A stretch of 64,000 nt of DNA from Mycolicibacterium cosmeticum (GTDB lineage: Bacteria; Actinomycetota; Actinomycetes; Mycobacteriales; Mycobacteriaceae), in assembly GCF_000613185.1 (NCBI RefSeq), contig NZ_CCBB010000001.1, forward strand, positions 186,001 to 250,000. Reading direction: 5' to 3'. Position 1 is the first letter of the stretch; each line of letters opens with the position of its first letter. The notes under the pieces are model-generated. The model was not told the DNA's origin. It made no database searches and saw only the letters and a list, made by a program, of their open reading frames with translations. Positions 17,049 to 24,718 of this stretch are shown here, in pieces. A program made the position numbers and the translations under genes.

Positions 17049-17576
17049 TCAGTCGTCCCGATGGCGCTTGTTGATGACGCTTGCCCACGAAACCGGCGGG
17101 GTGTATTCGTCACTGCTCGCTCCACTCGCGAACCGGCCATTGAGTGCCCTATTCATACGATCTTGGGCAGACACATTGCGCCCCCAATGCCGGTGCGCAG
17201 CCAGCACAGCTTGGCTGGCTTCTTCGACCTTGGCCGGGTCGAGGTTGCCGTTCTCGTCGAGTAGCGCGGCCATCTCAAGGCCGTCGCGCCACAGATCCGC
17301 AGGGTCAGCCAGGTGTTTGCGCGCCACCCGCTCAGCCTCATTGCGCTGGATGACGCCGAGACGTTCGGCCAACGCGTCGCGCTGAGCCTCTGCCTCGCGG
17401 AGCTGGCGCCGATACTTGGCGGCTTCCCGGTTCCCGCCCGTCTCTCGATCGTCGTGCGCGGTGGCCGTGTCTTCTGCTTCCCCCGCGGTGTCGGTCTGAA
17501 CGTCAACTGGTTCCACATTCACCGCCTCGGCTGTTGGGTCCTCAACAGACGCGACGTCAATGTTGTTGTCGGTCAA
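17049..17576 (-). CDS. Scaffold-like capsid assembly protein
   Basis: 175 aa from TTG 17574-17576, preceded by an AAAGGAGG site and overlapping the previous gene's stop as TTGA. The first 65 residues are acidic and disordered (VEDPTAEAVNVEPVDVQTD). A charged coiled-coil follows (EAAKYRRQLREAEAQRDALAERLG) with RVARKHLADPADLW, and then a basic end. This acid-then-coil composition directly before the capsid gene is the usual look and place of a phage scaffold. No sequence-specific motif proves it. Confidence 0.65.
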   Translation of the reverse strand: MTDNNIDVASVEDPTAEAVNVEPVDVQTDTAGEAEDTATAHDDRETGGNREAAKYRRQLREAEAQRDALAERLGVIQRNEAERVARKHLADPADLWRDGLEMAALLDENGNLDPAKVEEASQAVLAAHRHWGRNVSAQDRMNRALNGRFASGASSDEYTPPVSWASVINKRHRDD

Positions 17577-17827
17577 CGATATTCCTCCTTTATCAGCGGC
17601 CGGGTGATGCCGACCCACTCGGTGTGTTTGGTGACGCCCTGCTCTGTCATCTCGTAGTGCGACATCTGCACCTGCTCGGATCCGTCGGCGAGCCGCCGCA
17701 GATCATCGACGCTGTGCCCGGCATGTGGACGTGCGATGGGCAATTCGCGCGGTGCCGGCCGGTAATCCTCGAACGCCGCCCGCAGCGGAAAGCGCTCGTC
17801 GTCGGTCAATCCGTCGTCCATGCTCAC
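17573..17827 (-). CDS. Small phage-type protein, unknown
   Basis: 84 aa from GTG 17825-17827, whose codon overlaps the upstream stop (GTGA); an ATG six bases later (17819-17821) is also possible. It contains DDERFPLRAAFEDYRPAPRE and ends ITRPLIKEEYR. It is tightly coupled on both sides. I recognise no family; it may be a minor structural or assembly protein. Confidence 0.55.
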   Translation of the reverse strand: MSMDDGLTDDERFPLRAAFEDYRPAPRELPIARPHAGHSVDDLRRLADGSEQVQMSHYEMTEQGVTKHTEWVGITRPLIKEEYR

Positions 17828-18075
17828 GATTGCGTCCTCTTCTGGTTGGGGCCGATGGCATTGGGGTAGTAGGTCTGCCGTTGACCGGGACGGGCGAGTG
17901 TGCAGCGCGGCGCACGACCATCGTTGGTGACCAGGCGCAAGATTCGGCCCGGCACCCTCCGGTGTCCGCTGGCGGTCGTCACGACACGGGCGACGCTGCG
18001 CACCCGGCCGTGGTTGCTCACCTCGTAGAAGCCCGCCCAGCCGTCGACGGGGCGCCATAGCTCGCGGGCGCTCAC
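17824..18075 (-). CDS. NUMOD4-motif protein without HNH domain
   Basis: 83 aa from GTG 18073-18075, overlapping the upstream stop as GTGA. The first 30 residues are a clear NUMOD4 motif (ELWRPVDGWAGFYEVSNHGR followed by VRS). NUMOD4 is a DNA-binding module usually placed ahead of an HNH nuclease in phage homing endonucleases. Here the frame ends after about 50 more residues, with no His-Asn-His motif visible, so it is either a truncated endonuclease or a stand-alone DNA-binding protein. Confidence 0.7.
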   Translation of the reverse strand: MSARELWRPVDGWAGFYEVSNHGRVRSVARVVTTASGHRRVPGRILRLVTNDGRAPRCTLARPGQRQTYYPNAIGPNQKRTQS

Positions 18076-18410
18076 TGCTGGACCCAGTTCAGTACCGGCG
18101 CACCACACGCCCAGACGTGTGCGCTATGGATCTCAGCGGTTACCGGCCGGGGGAGCTTGGCGTGGGACCATTCGCCGTCGGGTTCCTCCCGCCATCCCGC
18201 GATGGGCAGGTAGGCGGCCACCGCGAGGCGATGGTCGCTCAGTCGACCGAGCACCTTGGGGACGCCCCGCCGGCGGCTGGTCCTTTGGACCCGTCCGATG
18301 ATCTCGACGAGCTGCGAGATTTTCACTCGCGGCAGACCGCGGATGACGGCCGGCGTCATGACTAGGTCGTCAACCCGCAGAACCGGCGGTGGACCTGGTT
18401 GTTTTCGCAT
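18072..18410 (-). CDS. Hypothetical phage-type protein, first gene of the capsid operon
   Basis: 112 aa from ATG 18408-18410, with a GGAAGGAAC site. The middle is basic and helical (VKISQLVEIIGRVQRTSRRR) and could bind nucleic acid. The end is rich in Trp and aromatic residues. No family is recognised. It heads a run of four genes joined by 4-base overlaps down to the scaffold, followed by the capsid; the promoter is expected in the iteron region just upstream. Confidence 0.55.
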   Translation of the reverse strand: MRKQPGPPPVLRVDDLVMTPAVIRGLPRVKISQLVEIIGRVQRTSRRRGVPKVLGRLSDHRLAVAAYLPIAGWREEPDGEWSHAKLPRPVTAEIHSAHVWACGAPVLNWVQQ

Positions 18411-18449
18411 ATTCAGTTGTTCCTTCCTTATTTGCTATGGAGTCGGCCA

Positions 18450-18942
18450 CTACAGATACGACAGGTTTCTGCATATGAGGCCCACAAACGCCCCGCCGGA
18501 TCATGCGACCTGCAGAAACGGCGCGAGAAATTCCACGTGAGGTCAACCCGTAAACATCTGTAGTATCTGTAGTTCAGGCGTGTTTTGTGCCCTCCTACCT
18601 GCGGAAACCTTGCTACAGATTGCAACTTTGCATCTGTAGCGATCTGTCGTATCTGTAGTTCGCGCCGGGCTGCCCGTCGTGAATCTGTAGTGTTTGCTGA
18701 AGGTATGCGGGCACAGATAGCACAGATATTTCTATATGAGCTCCACACAGCCCCTCGGCGAGACCCCACCAGGGGAAAGGGTCGATATATGCTCCACGTA
18801 GCGCCAACCTGAAAATATCTGTGCTATCTGTGCCCATTGACATTTTAATCCTTTGAACTGCGGAGATGTCAGCACACTTCGATCAAAATCATCTGTGCCC
18901 ATCTGTGCTATCTGTGCTGATAGACCGATTTTCAGCACAGAT
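18450..18942. repeat. Iteron array, probable replication origin of the element
   Basis: Sixteen copies of ATCTGT plus two bases, on either strand, in 493 bases. The left eight are ATCTGTAG (one ends CG) at 18450, 18556, 18565, 18613, 18632, 18642, 18651 and 18683. The right eight are ATCTGTGC at 18711, 18720, 18817, 18826, 18891, 18901, 18910 and 18935. Many stand in tandem 9-10 bases apart, about one helix turn. Two equal 123-base units (18450-18572 and 18711-18833) align without gaps, each bounded by inverted iterons. The first also has a perfect 9-base inner inverted repeat (GTTTCTGCA). The region is AT-richer than its surroundings. The last iteron overlaps the end of the replication-type gene. 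Confidence 0.75.
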
Positions 18943-19489
18943 GCAATTCGTTTGCTGGCCCCGCACCCTTCAGTGCCAGCCCCGCATACATGCGGCGGCC
19001 GGCCGCCGTTCGAGACTTGACTCCGAGGCGCGCGGTCAATTCGCGAGAAAACTTGTTCTGCGACATGACGACCTCCCCCCGGGGGGTGGCCCATGCCCGA
19101 TACGCGTCGAATACCTCGGTAGGGGTCGAGCCCGTCAACGAGCCAGGCGTCAGCTCGCATTCGTCCATGACGAACCGCTCCACCGCCGAGACGAAGCGCT
19201 CCACGGCCTCTTTCGGGGCCTCATCCTTATGCCTCGACTGAAGTAGCGTCAGCCGTGTATCTGAGCCGAGAATGCCGAGCGTGCCGTCAAGGGAGTCGGC
19301 TGCGACCAGCTCAACCCCATCGATCACCCCGAGCACTACTCGCGACTTGCCACCCGGGCCTTGCTGGTGGAGGTAGGCGTAGGCCGGCGACGTGCTCAGG
19401 CTTCCGTCGTGCGCGCTGCGGACGACCATTAGGCCGCCGCCTGCAATCGGTGTGATGGACGTTGTTGTCCACTGAGTCTTCTTGCTCAT
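18932..19489 (-). CDS. Small replication-initiator-like protein (primase C-terminal winged helix)
   Basis: 185 aa from ATG 19487-19489, overlapping the upstream stop as ATGA; the stop codon touches the iteron array. The C-terminal 75 residues (GSTPTEVFDAYRAWATPRG, SQNKFSRELTARLGVKSR, then GRRMYAGLALKG) follow the winged-helix tail of phage and plasmid primase/D5-type replication proteins. The first 110 residues are different, and no helicase Walker motif is present. It could therefore be a compact origin-binding protein that recruits host replication enzymes. Gene beside iterons is the usual plan for such proteins. Function is inferred. Confidence 0.6.
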   Translation of the reverse strand: MSKKTQWTTTSITPIAGGGLMVVRSAHDGSLSTSPAYAYLHQQGPGGKSRVVLGVIDGVELVAADSLDGTLGILGSDTRLTLLQSRHKDEAPKEAVERFVSAVERFVMDECELTPGSLTGSTPTEVFDAYRAWATPRGEVVMSQNKFSRELTARLGVKSRTAAGRRMYAGLALKGAGPANELHLC

Positions 19490-19692
19490 TCGGCCGCGCT
19501 CGCGGGGGCGATCAGACGGTCGAGGTAATCGTCGAGTGACTTCCGTGTGATGAACGATCGGCGTCCGATCTTCACCCTGGTCAGCTCCCCTCGATTCACG
19601 AGGGCATAAAGCAGGGTTGTACCGATACCGAGGACTTTCTCGGCGCTCGCCATTGACACGATCAGTGACCCGCCATCTTGACCTGTATTCAC
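19486..19692 (-). CDS. xis: Excisionase-like helix-turn-helix protein
   Basis: 68 aa from GTG 19690-19692 after a GGAG site. The core (MASAEKVLGIGTTLLYALVNRG, then RVKIGRRSFITRKSLDDYLDRL) is the MerR-like winged helix of the excisionase/HTH_17 family: helix-turn-helix, then a K.GRR...R...L..YL wing. These proteins bind beside attachment sites and steer the integrase to excision, and many also act as regulators. It is transcribed away from the integrase, with a shared control region of 221 bases between them. Confidence 0.8.
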   Translation of the reverse strand: MNTGQDGGSLIVSMASAEKVLGIGTTLLYALVNRGELTRVKIGRRSFITRKSLDDYLDRLIAPASAAE

Positions 19693-19764
19693 TTGTGCTC
19701 CATATGAAATTGTGGTTGTTCCCCTGCTCGTTATCGCCGGGGCGGCCAGCATAACCCCCCATCC

Positions 19765-19814
19765 GTGCAAACTTGCACCTTCGCTCGGTTTTGTGCACAA
19801 ACTCTGACCTTCGC
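19765..19814. promoter_or_regulatory. Operator-like repeats between xis and integrase genes
   Basis: Two direct repeats, 19765-19784 and 19793-19814, share CAAACT, then ACCTTCGC at the end. The first contains a perfect palindrome GTGCAA-AC-TTGCAC; the second has GTGCAC. They sit in the divergent region, where a switch between excision and integration would be controlled. No repressor gene is recognised in the element, so the binding protein is unknown; the xis product is a candidate. Confidence 0.5.
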
Positions 19815-19840
19815 AGGCTTTCGTGGTCTCCGCTGCGGCG

Positions 19841-19865
19841 ACAGGCCCACCACCATCGGGCCTGT
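19841..19865. promoter_or_regulatory. Perfect 8-bp inverted repeat upstream of integrase
   Basis: ACAGGCCC and GGGCCTGT flank a 9-base loop, ending about 48 bases before the integrase start. It may be an operator or a leader hairpin in the integrase mRNA. Confidence 0.4.
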
Positions 19866-19913
19866 ACGCTCACTACCTAGCGACCACTTAACACACCCGG
19901 GAGCGATGCGAAA

Positions 19914-21116
19914 ATGGCGAAGCGTGGCAACGGTGAGGGCAATGTCTACAAGCGAATGCGCGACGGCAAGGTGTTCCGCTACGAAGGCAAAATCACCTAC
20001 GAGGATGCCGATGGCATCACCCGCCGCCACACCGTCTACGCCCGCACCGCGGCTGAGTGCCGCGACAAGATGAAGAAAGCACGGCAGCGAGTCGACGACG
20101 GCGCACCGGTACGCGACGCAGCCACCGCCGTATCGAGCTGGCTGCACCAATGGCGCACCACGACCTTGGAAGCCAGCGACCGCAGCCGGGCCACCAAATC
20201 GCTCTACGCCAACTTGTCCCGCAAGCATCTGGAAGCAGAGCCGTTCGGCGCGCTGCGACTGGACCGCCTCAAGCCGTCCGATATCGAGAAACTCATCCTC
20301 GATATGCGGCGCAAGATGAAGGCCGGCCCGACAGATTCTGAGGGCAACGCCGGCGCTCCGGTGCGTGCGCTCAGCGATTCCACGATCCGCAGCACTTACG
20401 CCGTGCTTCGCTCAGCGTTGGACGGTGCAGTGCGTGACGGCCTGATCGCGAAGAACCCAGCTACCGCGGTGAAACGCCCGGGCATCGCCCGACAGGAAGC
20501 CACACACATGGAGCCTGACTCCATCAACGCCATTCTGCGAGCCGCGCAGTCGTCGCGGTACTACCCGGCGTTAGCGTTGATCGCGGCGACCGGGTTGCGG
20601 CGAGGTGAGGCACTCGCGCTCCGGTGGGACAAGGTTGACCTCAACACCGGCGTGCTGCGCGTCGCAGCGACCATCGGGCGCGTGGACGGCGAGCTGGTGA
20701 TCAGTGAGCCGAAGACGGACCGATCGCGCCGCCAGGTGCCACTATCCCCCAGCGTGGTGGCGCTGCTCCGCGACCACAAGGCGACACAGAGCGCAGAGCG
20801 GCAGGCCGCCGCTGGTGCATGGGGCGATGATGGCGGATTGGTGTTCACCACCGATCGCGGCACGCCCGTGGATCCGCGGAACCTGCTGCGCGTCGTCGAG
20901 GTCGCCGCCAAGTCGGCGGGTGTCGAGAACGTCGGCGTCCACTCCCTGCGCCACAGCGCCGCCGTGGCCTGGTTGGAGCGTGGCGTGCATATCAAGGCCG
21001 TGGCGGATCTGCTCGGCCACTCGTCAATCAGCATCACGGGCGATATCTACGGACACACCAGCGACGACACCGCCCGGTCCGCGGTGGAGGCACTTAGCGA
21101 TGCGCTCACGTTCTGA
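19914..21116 (+). CDS. int: Tyrosine recombinase integrase
   Basis: 400 aa from ATG 19914. The N-terminus (GNGEGNVYKRMRDGKVFRYEGKITY) is the small arm-binding domain of actinophage integrases. A core-binding SAM-like domain follows at about 65-180. The catalytic domain shows TGLRRGEALALRW (first Arg), HSLRHSAAVAWLERG (His-x-x-Arg), LLGHSSISITGDIYGHT (His and the Tyr nucleophile near 380). All catalytic residues are present. It ends 110 bases before the tRNA-Pro 3' end it should recognise, the standard arrangement for tRNA-targeted integrases. It catalyses insertion and, with an excisionase, excision of the element. Confidence 0.95.
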   Translation: MAKRGNGEGNVYKRMRDGKVFRYEGKITYEDADGITRRHTVYARTAAECRDKMKKARQRVDDGAPVRDAATAVSSWLHQWRTTTLEASDRSRATKSLYANLSRKHLEAEPFGALRLDRLKPSDIEKLILDMRRKMKAGPTDSEGNAGAPVRALSDSTIRSTYAVLRSALDGAVRDGLIAKNPATAVKRPGIARQEATHMEPDSINAILRAAQSSRYYPALALIAATGLRRGEALALRWDKVDLNTGVLRVAATIGRVDGELVISEPKTDRSRRQVPLSPSVVALLRDHKATQSAERQAAAGAWGDDGGLVFTTDRGTPVDPRNLLRVVEVAAKSAGVENVGVHSLRHSAAVAWLERGVHIKAVADLLGHSSISITGDIYGHTSDDTARSAVEALSDALTF

Positions 21117-21129
21117 TGCAATTTTCACC

Positions 21130-21153
21130 GTGTCGTCGTATCCGTTGTCGTAC
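21130..21153. promoter_or_regulatory. Arm-type integrase binding repeats, right side
   Basis: Two near copies of the motif seen at 11159-11183 (GTCGTCGTAT and GTTGTCGTAC, two bases apart). They stand about 75 bases inside the right attachment site, in the same order as on the left. Confidence 0.6.
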
Positions 21154-21171
21154 ATACCCCCGGCGGGTATG

Positions 21172-21205
21172 AAAAAGGCGGCCCTCCCGATCCGGGAAAG
21201 CCGCC
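21172..21205 (-). terminator. Intrinsic terminator of tRNA-Pro supplied by the element
   Basis: On the minus strand, GGCGGCTTTCCCG pairs with CGGGAGGGCCGCC around a 3-base loop and is followed by TTTTT. It lies 22 bases beyond the tRNA 3' end. The element thus replaced both the 3' end of the tRNA and its terminator. It can also end the integrase transcript. Confidence 0.85.
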
Positions 21206-21225
21206 TCTGACCTGCTACTTCATCT

Positions 21226-21300
<75 letters not shown>

Positions 21301-21340
21301 CGGTGCCGCCGGGATCGCCGGCAGCGGACGAAACTCTACC

Positions 21341-22276
21341 TCAGCCGGGCCGCCCAACCACAATCGCCCCATCGGTGTCGGCCGCGTCCTCGACCGCTAC
21401 CGGCGCGGCGGGCTGCGGCGCCCGCGAAACCCGCCACGCGTAGCCCACCAGCGCCGCCCACGCCACCACGATGACGGCGTACACGACCGTCGACGCCGGC
21501 GCGTGCACCCCGAAGTACGCGAGCAGCTTCTGGCTGTTGGTCAACACGATCACCCCGCCGACGCCGGTGCCCAGCAGCGCCGGGCTGACCCGGCTCACCA
21601 GCCAGGCGGCCACCGGGGCGGCGATCACACCGCCGACCATCAAGCCGACCACCACCGGCCAGTTGTCCAGGAAATCCTGCTTCAGACCCACCAGGAAGCC
21701 CAGCGACGCCGACACCGACACCAGGAACTCCGAGGCGCTCACCGAACCGATCACGGTGCGCGGCGCGGTCTTGCCCTGCGACAGCAGCGTGCTCGTGGTC
21801 ACCGGGCCCCATCCGCCGCCGCCCGAGGCGTCGATGAACCCGCCGAACAAGCCGAGCGGGGCCAGGAACTTGGCACTGTGGCTGGTGCCGCGCGCCCCGA
21901 AGGTCAGCGGTGTGCGCATCGAGAACCGCAACAGCACATAGAGGCCGATGCCCAGCAGGATGGCCGCCATCAGCGGGGCGGCCTGCTCGGTGGACAACGA
22001 CGACAACACGGTCGCGCCGACGAACGCCCCGAACGCACCGGGCCCGCCGAGCTTGGCCACCAGGGCCCAGTCGATGTTCTTGAACTTCCAGTGCGACAGC
22101 CCGGACGCGAAGGTGGTGCCCACCTCGGCGAGGTGCACCGCCGCACTGGCCTGGGCCGCCCCCACCCCGGACAGCACCAGCAGGGTCGAGGCGGTGACGC
22201 CGAACGCCATGCCGAGGGCACCGTCGACGAGCTGGGCGCCGACACCGACAAGCGTGAAGATCAGGAGCGAACGCAT
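21341..22276 (-). CDS. TauE/SafE family exporter (sulfite or sulfonate type)
   Basis: 311 aa, ATG 22274-22276. The first helix (GVGAQLVDGALGMAFGVTAS) with a Gly-rich turn, the later repeat LGLFGGFIDASGGGGWGPV and about eight hydrophobic helices are the signature of the TauE/SafE (DUF81) family. These export sulfite, sulfoacetate or related organosulfur anions across the inner membrane. A soluble Arg-rich end follows. A short leader frame with Cys-Cys (22336-22446) and two hairpins precede it, pointing to sulfur-linked control. A different TauE-like gene lies upstream in the same direction. Confidence 0.85.
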   Translation of the reverse strand: MRSLLIFTLVGVGAQLVDGALGMAFGVTASTLLVLSGVGAAQASAAVHLAEVGTTFASGLSHWKFKNIDWALVAKLGGPGAFGAFVGATVLSSLSTEQAAPLMAAILLGIGLYVLLRFSMRTPLTFGARGTSHSAKFLAPLGLFGGFIDASGGGGWGPVTTSTLLSQGKTAPRTVIGSVSASEFLVSVSASLGFLVGLKQDFLDNWPVVVGLMVGGVIAAPVAAWLVSRVSPALLGTGVGGVIVLTNSQKLLAYFGVHAPASTVVYAVIVVAWAALVGYAWRVSRAPQPAAPVAVEDAADTDGAIVVGRPG

Positions 22277-22293
22277 GGCTGCTTTCGGAAGAT

Positions 22294-22346
22294 GCGGTCA
22301 GCGCAAGGCGACCGCAAGGGACAAAGTGGGCGGCGTCAGGGACGCG
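22294..22346 (-). promoter_or_regulatory. Two hairpins between leader ORF and TauE gene
   Basis: One hairpin (22334-22346, GCGTC and GACGC with a 3-base loop) contains the leader's stop codon. The second (22294-22315) pairs GCGGTC with GACCGC and ends 18 bases before the exporter start, where it may hide the ribosome binding region. Ribosome position on the leader would decide which can form. Confidence 0.45.
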
Positions 22347-22446
22347 GACAACACCACTCGTCGAAAGCCATCAACCGCCGCGACGGCCAGAACGGCTCCA
22401 GGGCGGACAGCTCGGACGGCGACGCCGCAAGTGCGTGCTGAGCCAT
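22336..22446 (-). CDS. Leader peptide with Cys-Cys near its end
   Basis: 36 codons from ATG 22444-22446, with a perfect AGGAGGA ribosome binding site six bases upstream; the peptide begins MAQHALAASPSEL and ends FDEWCCPRP. The stop is 59 bases before the exporter gene. Short leader frames with consecutive Cys codons are established in mycobacteria as cysteine-responsive attenuators of sulfur-related operons. The position before a sulfite-type exporter, the strong start signal and the hairpins over and after the stop support that reading. No experiment or homologue search backs it here. Confidence 0.6.
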   Translation of the reverse strand: MAQHALAASPSELSALEPFWPSRRLMAFDEWCCPRP

Positions 22447-22479
22447 CGGTGTCCTCCTACTAACAAGCCGTCGGCCAGA

Positions 22480-23262
22480 TTACACCGACAACAATCGGTA
22501 CAGCCCGATCAGTCCCACCACCACGATCACCGCGCGCAGCGCATTGGGCGACAGCCGCCGCCCGTAGTGGGCGCCCAGGAAGCCACCCAGTAGCGACCCG
22601 ACCGCGATCAGTCCGGCGGCCGCCCAGCTGATCCGATCGAACGCCACCAGCGTGTAGGCCACTGCCGCAACCACATTGACCAGCAGCGAGAGCAGGTTCT
22701 TGGCCGCGTTCATCCGCTGCATCGACTCGGGCAGCAGCGCACCCATCGCACCGACCAGCAGAATGCCCTGCGCGGCCGTGAAGTACCCGCCGTAGATCCC
22801 GACGGCGAAGGTGGCCAGCACCAGCGCGGCCATCCGCCGTGCGGAGATGTGCTCGGCCGACTGGCCGGTCTCCTCGGCCCGGCGGCGCGCCCAGGACTGG
22901 ATGCGCGGACCGATCACCACCAGGATCAGCGCGCCGATCAGCAGCACCGGCACGATCTGGGTGAACACCTTCTCCGGCAGATGCAGCAGCAGCCACGCCC
23001 CCAACCCGGCACCGACCAGCGAGGCCGGGATCTGCCAGCGCAGCCGGTCCCATTGCCCGCGCAGCTCGCGGCGGTACCCCCAGGTCCCCGACACCCCGCC
23101 GGCCACCAGCCCGACGGCGTTCGACATCGTCGAGGTGACCGGCGGATAGCCCAGCGCGACCAACGTCGGGAAGGTGATCAGCGTTCCGGAACCGACGACC
23201 GCGTTGATCGCACCGGCACCCACCCCGGCCAGCGCGATGAGCACCATGTGCGTAACAGACAC
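22480..23262 (-). CDS. TauE/SafE family membrane protein (second)
   Basis: 260 aa if started at GTG 23260-23262 (VSVTHMVLIALAGVGAGAIN); ATG 23247 is possible. It has the family hallmark GAGAINAVVGSGTLITFPTLVALGYPP in its first hairpin helix and the mirror YGGYFTAAQGILLVGAMG in the second half, with about eight TM helices. It is an inner-membrane anion exporter of unknown substrate. It is not close to the neighbour at 21341, so the pair is not a recent duplication. The stop lies about 35 bases upstream of the leader frame. Confidence 0.85.
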   Translation of the reverse strand: MSVTHMVLIALAGVGAGAINAVVGSGTLITFPTLVALGYPPVTSTMSNAVGLVAGGVSGTWGYRRELRGQWDRLRWQIPASLVGAGLGAWLLLHLPEKVFTQIVPVLLIGALILVVIGPRIQSWARRRAEETGQSAEHISARRMAALVLATFAVGIYGGYFTAAQGILLVGAMGALLPESMQRMNAAKNLLSLLVNVVAAVAYTLVAFDRISWAAAGLIAVGSLLGGFLGAHYGRRLSPNALRAVIVVVGLIGLYRLLSV

Positions 23263-23287
23263 TCGGGCAACCCTACCCAGGGCGCCG

Positions 23288-24718
23288 TCAGCGACGTTTG
23301 ACCGGACCGCGTTTCTCCCGGACCCGCACGTTGATCCGCACCGGGCTGCCCTCGAAGCCGAACGTCTCGCGCAGCTTGCGCTCCAGGAACCGGCGATACC
23401 CGGCCTCCAGGAAGCCGGTGGTGAACAACACGAACGTCGGCGGGCGGGTGGCCGCCTGGGTCGCGAACAGGATCCGCGGCTGCTTACCGCCGCGCACCGG
23501 CGGCGGCGTGGCCGCCACGATCTCCTTGATGAAGGTGTTGAGCCGGCCGGTCGGAATGCGGGTGTCCCACGAGGCCAGCGACTTCTCCAGGGCCGGAACC
23601 AGTTTCTGCACCGCACGGCCCGTGGTGGCCGAGATGTTCACCCGCGGTGCCCACTGCACCTGCACCAGCTCGCGGTCGATCTCCCGGTCCAGCAGATACC
23701 GGCGATCCTCGTCGACCAGGTCCCACTTGTTGAACACCAGCACCAGCGCCCGGCCCGCCTCGATCACCATCGACAGCACCCGCAGGTCCTGTTCGGTGAT
23801 GGGCTGCGATCCGTCGATGAGCACCATGACCACCTCGGCGGCGTCGATGGCGCTGTGAGTGCGCACCGAGGCGTAGAACTCGTGCCCGCTGGCCTGGCCG
23901 ACCTTGCGCCGTAGGCCCGCGGTGTCGACGAAACGCCAAGGCTTGCCGTCCAATTCGATCAACGAGTCCACCGGGTCGACGGTGGTACCCGCCTGGTCGT
24001 GCACCACCGAGCGCTCGTCACCGGCCAGCCGGTTCAGCAGCGAACTCTTGCCGACGTTGGGTTTGCCGACCAGCGCGACGCGGCGCGGACCGCCGGGCCC
24101 ACCGCGCACCTCCGAGATCTCGGGCAGGTCGGCGGTCACCAGATCCAGCAGGTCGGCCACCCCCCGCCCGTGCATGGCGCTGATCGGGTGCGGCTCCCCC
24201 AACCCGAGTGACCACAGCGCGGCCGCCTCGGCCTCGGTGCGGTCGTTGTCGACCTTGTTCGCCGCCAGGTATACCGGTTTGCCGGAGCGCTGCAGCCGTT
24301 TGGCCGCCGCCTCGTCGGCCGTGGTCGCCCCGACCACGGCATCGACGACCATGATGATCGCGTCCGCGGTCTGCATCGCCACCGACGCCTGTTCGGCCAC
24401 CTTCTGCTGCAGCCCCTTGGCGTCGGGTTCCCAGCCTCCGGTGTCCTGCACCACGAAGCGCCGGCCCAGCCAGTTGGCGTCATAGGACACTCGGTCCCGG
24501 GTGACCCCCGGAACGTCCTGCACGACAGCCTCGCGCCGGCCCAGGATGCGGTTCACCAGTGTCGATTTGCCGACGTTGGGCCGGCCGACGACGGCGATCA
24601 CCGGGGGCGGCGCGGCGGCCTCGGCTGCACCGGTCTCGTCGTCGGCGAAGCCGATGTCCCAGTCACTCTCGTCGGACCAGGTGCCATCCGATGGCGAACC
24701 GGATTCGATGTCGGTCAT
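23288..24718 (-). CDS. der: Ribosome assembly GTPase Der (EngA)
   Basis: 476 aa. Two GTPase domains in tandem, each with a P-loop: GRPNVGKST (about residue 46) and GKPNVGKSS (about 217). Each has its own DxxG (DTGGW, DTAGL) and NKxD (NKVD, NKWD). The C-terminal KH-like domain follows ([34 protein letters not shown]) with a basic tail. Der acts in maturation of the 50S subunit. Its ATG overlaps the cmk stop as ATGA, so the two are coupled. Orthologue of Rv1713. Confidence 0.96.
   Translation of the reverse strand: MTDIESGSPSDGTWSDESDWDIGFADDETGAAEAAAPPPVIAVVGRPNVGKSTLVNRILGRREAVVQDVPGVTRDRVSYDANWLGRRFVVQDTGGWEPDAKGLQQKVAEQASVAMQTADAIIMVVDAVVGATTADEAAAKRLQRSGKPVYLAANKVDNDRTEAEAAALWSLGLGEPHPISAMHGRGVADLLDLVTADLPEISEVRGGPGGPRRVALVGKPNVGKSSLLNRLAGDERSVVHDQAGTTVDPVDSLIELDGKPWRFVDTAGLRRKVGQASGHEFYASVRTHSAIDAAEVVMVLIDGSQPITEQDLRVLSMVIEAGRALVLVFNKWDLVDEDRRYLLDREIDRELVQVQWAPRVNISATTGRAVQKLVPALEKSLASWDTRIPTGRLNTFIKEIVAATPPPVRGGKQPRILFATQAATRPPTFVLFTTGFLEAGYRRFLERKLRETFGFEGSPVRINVRVREKRGPVKRR

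Noticed and set aside
18450..18942. CRISPR array
   Set aside because: The repeated units are 8 bases long, occur on both strands and have irregular spacing; there are no unique spacers of constant size and no cas gene. Iterons explain it better.
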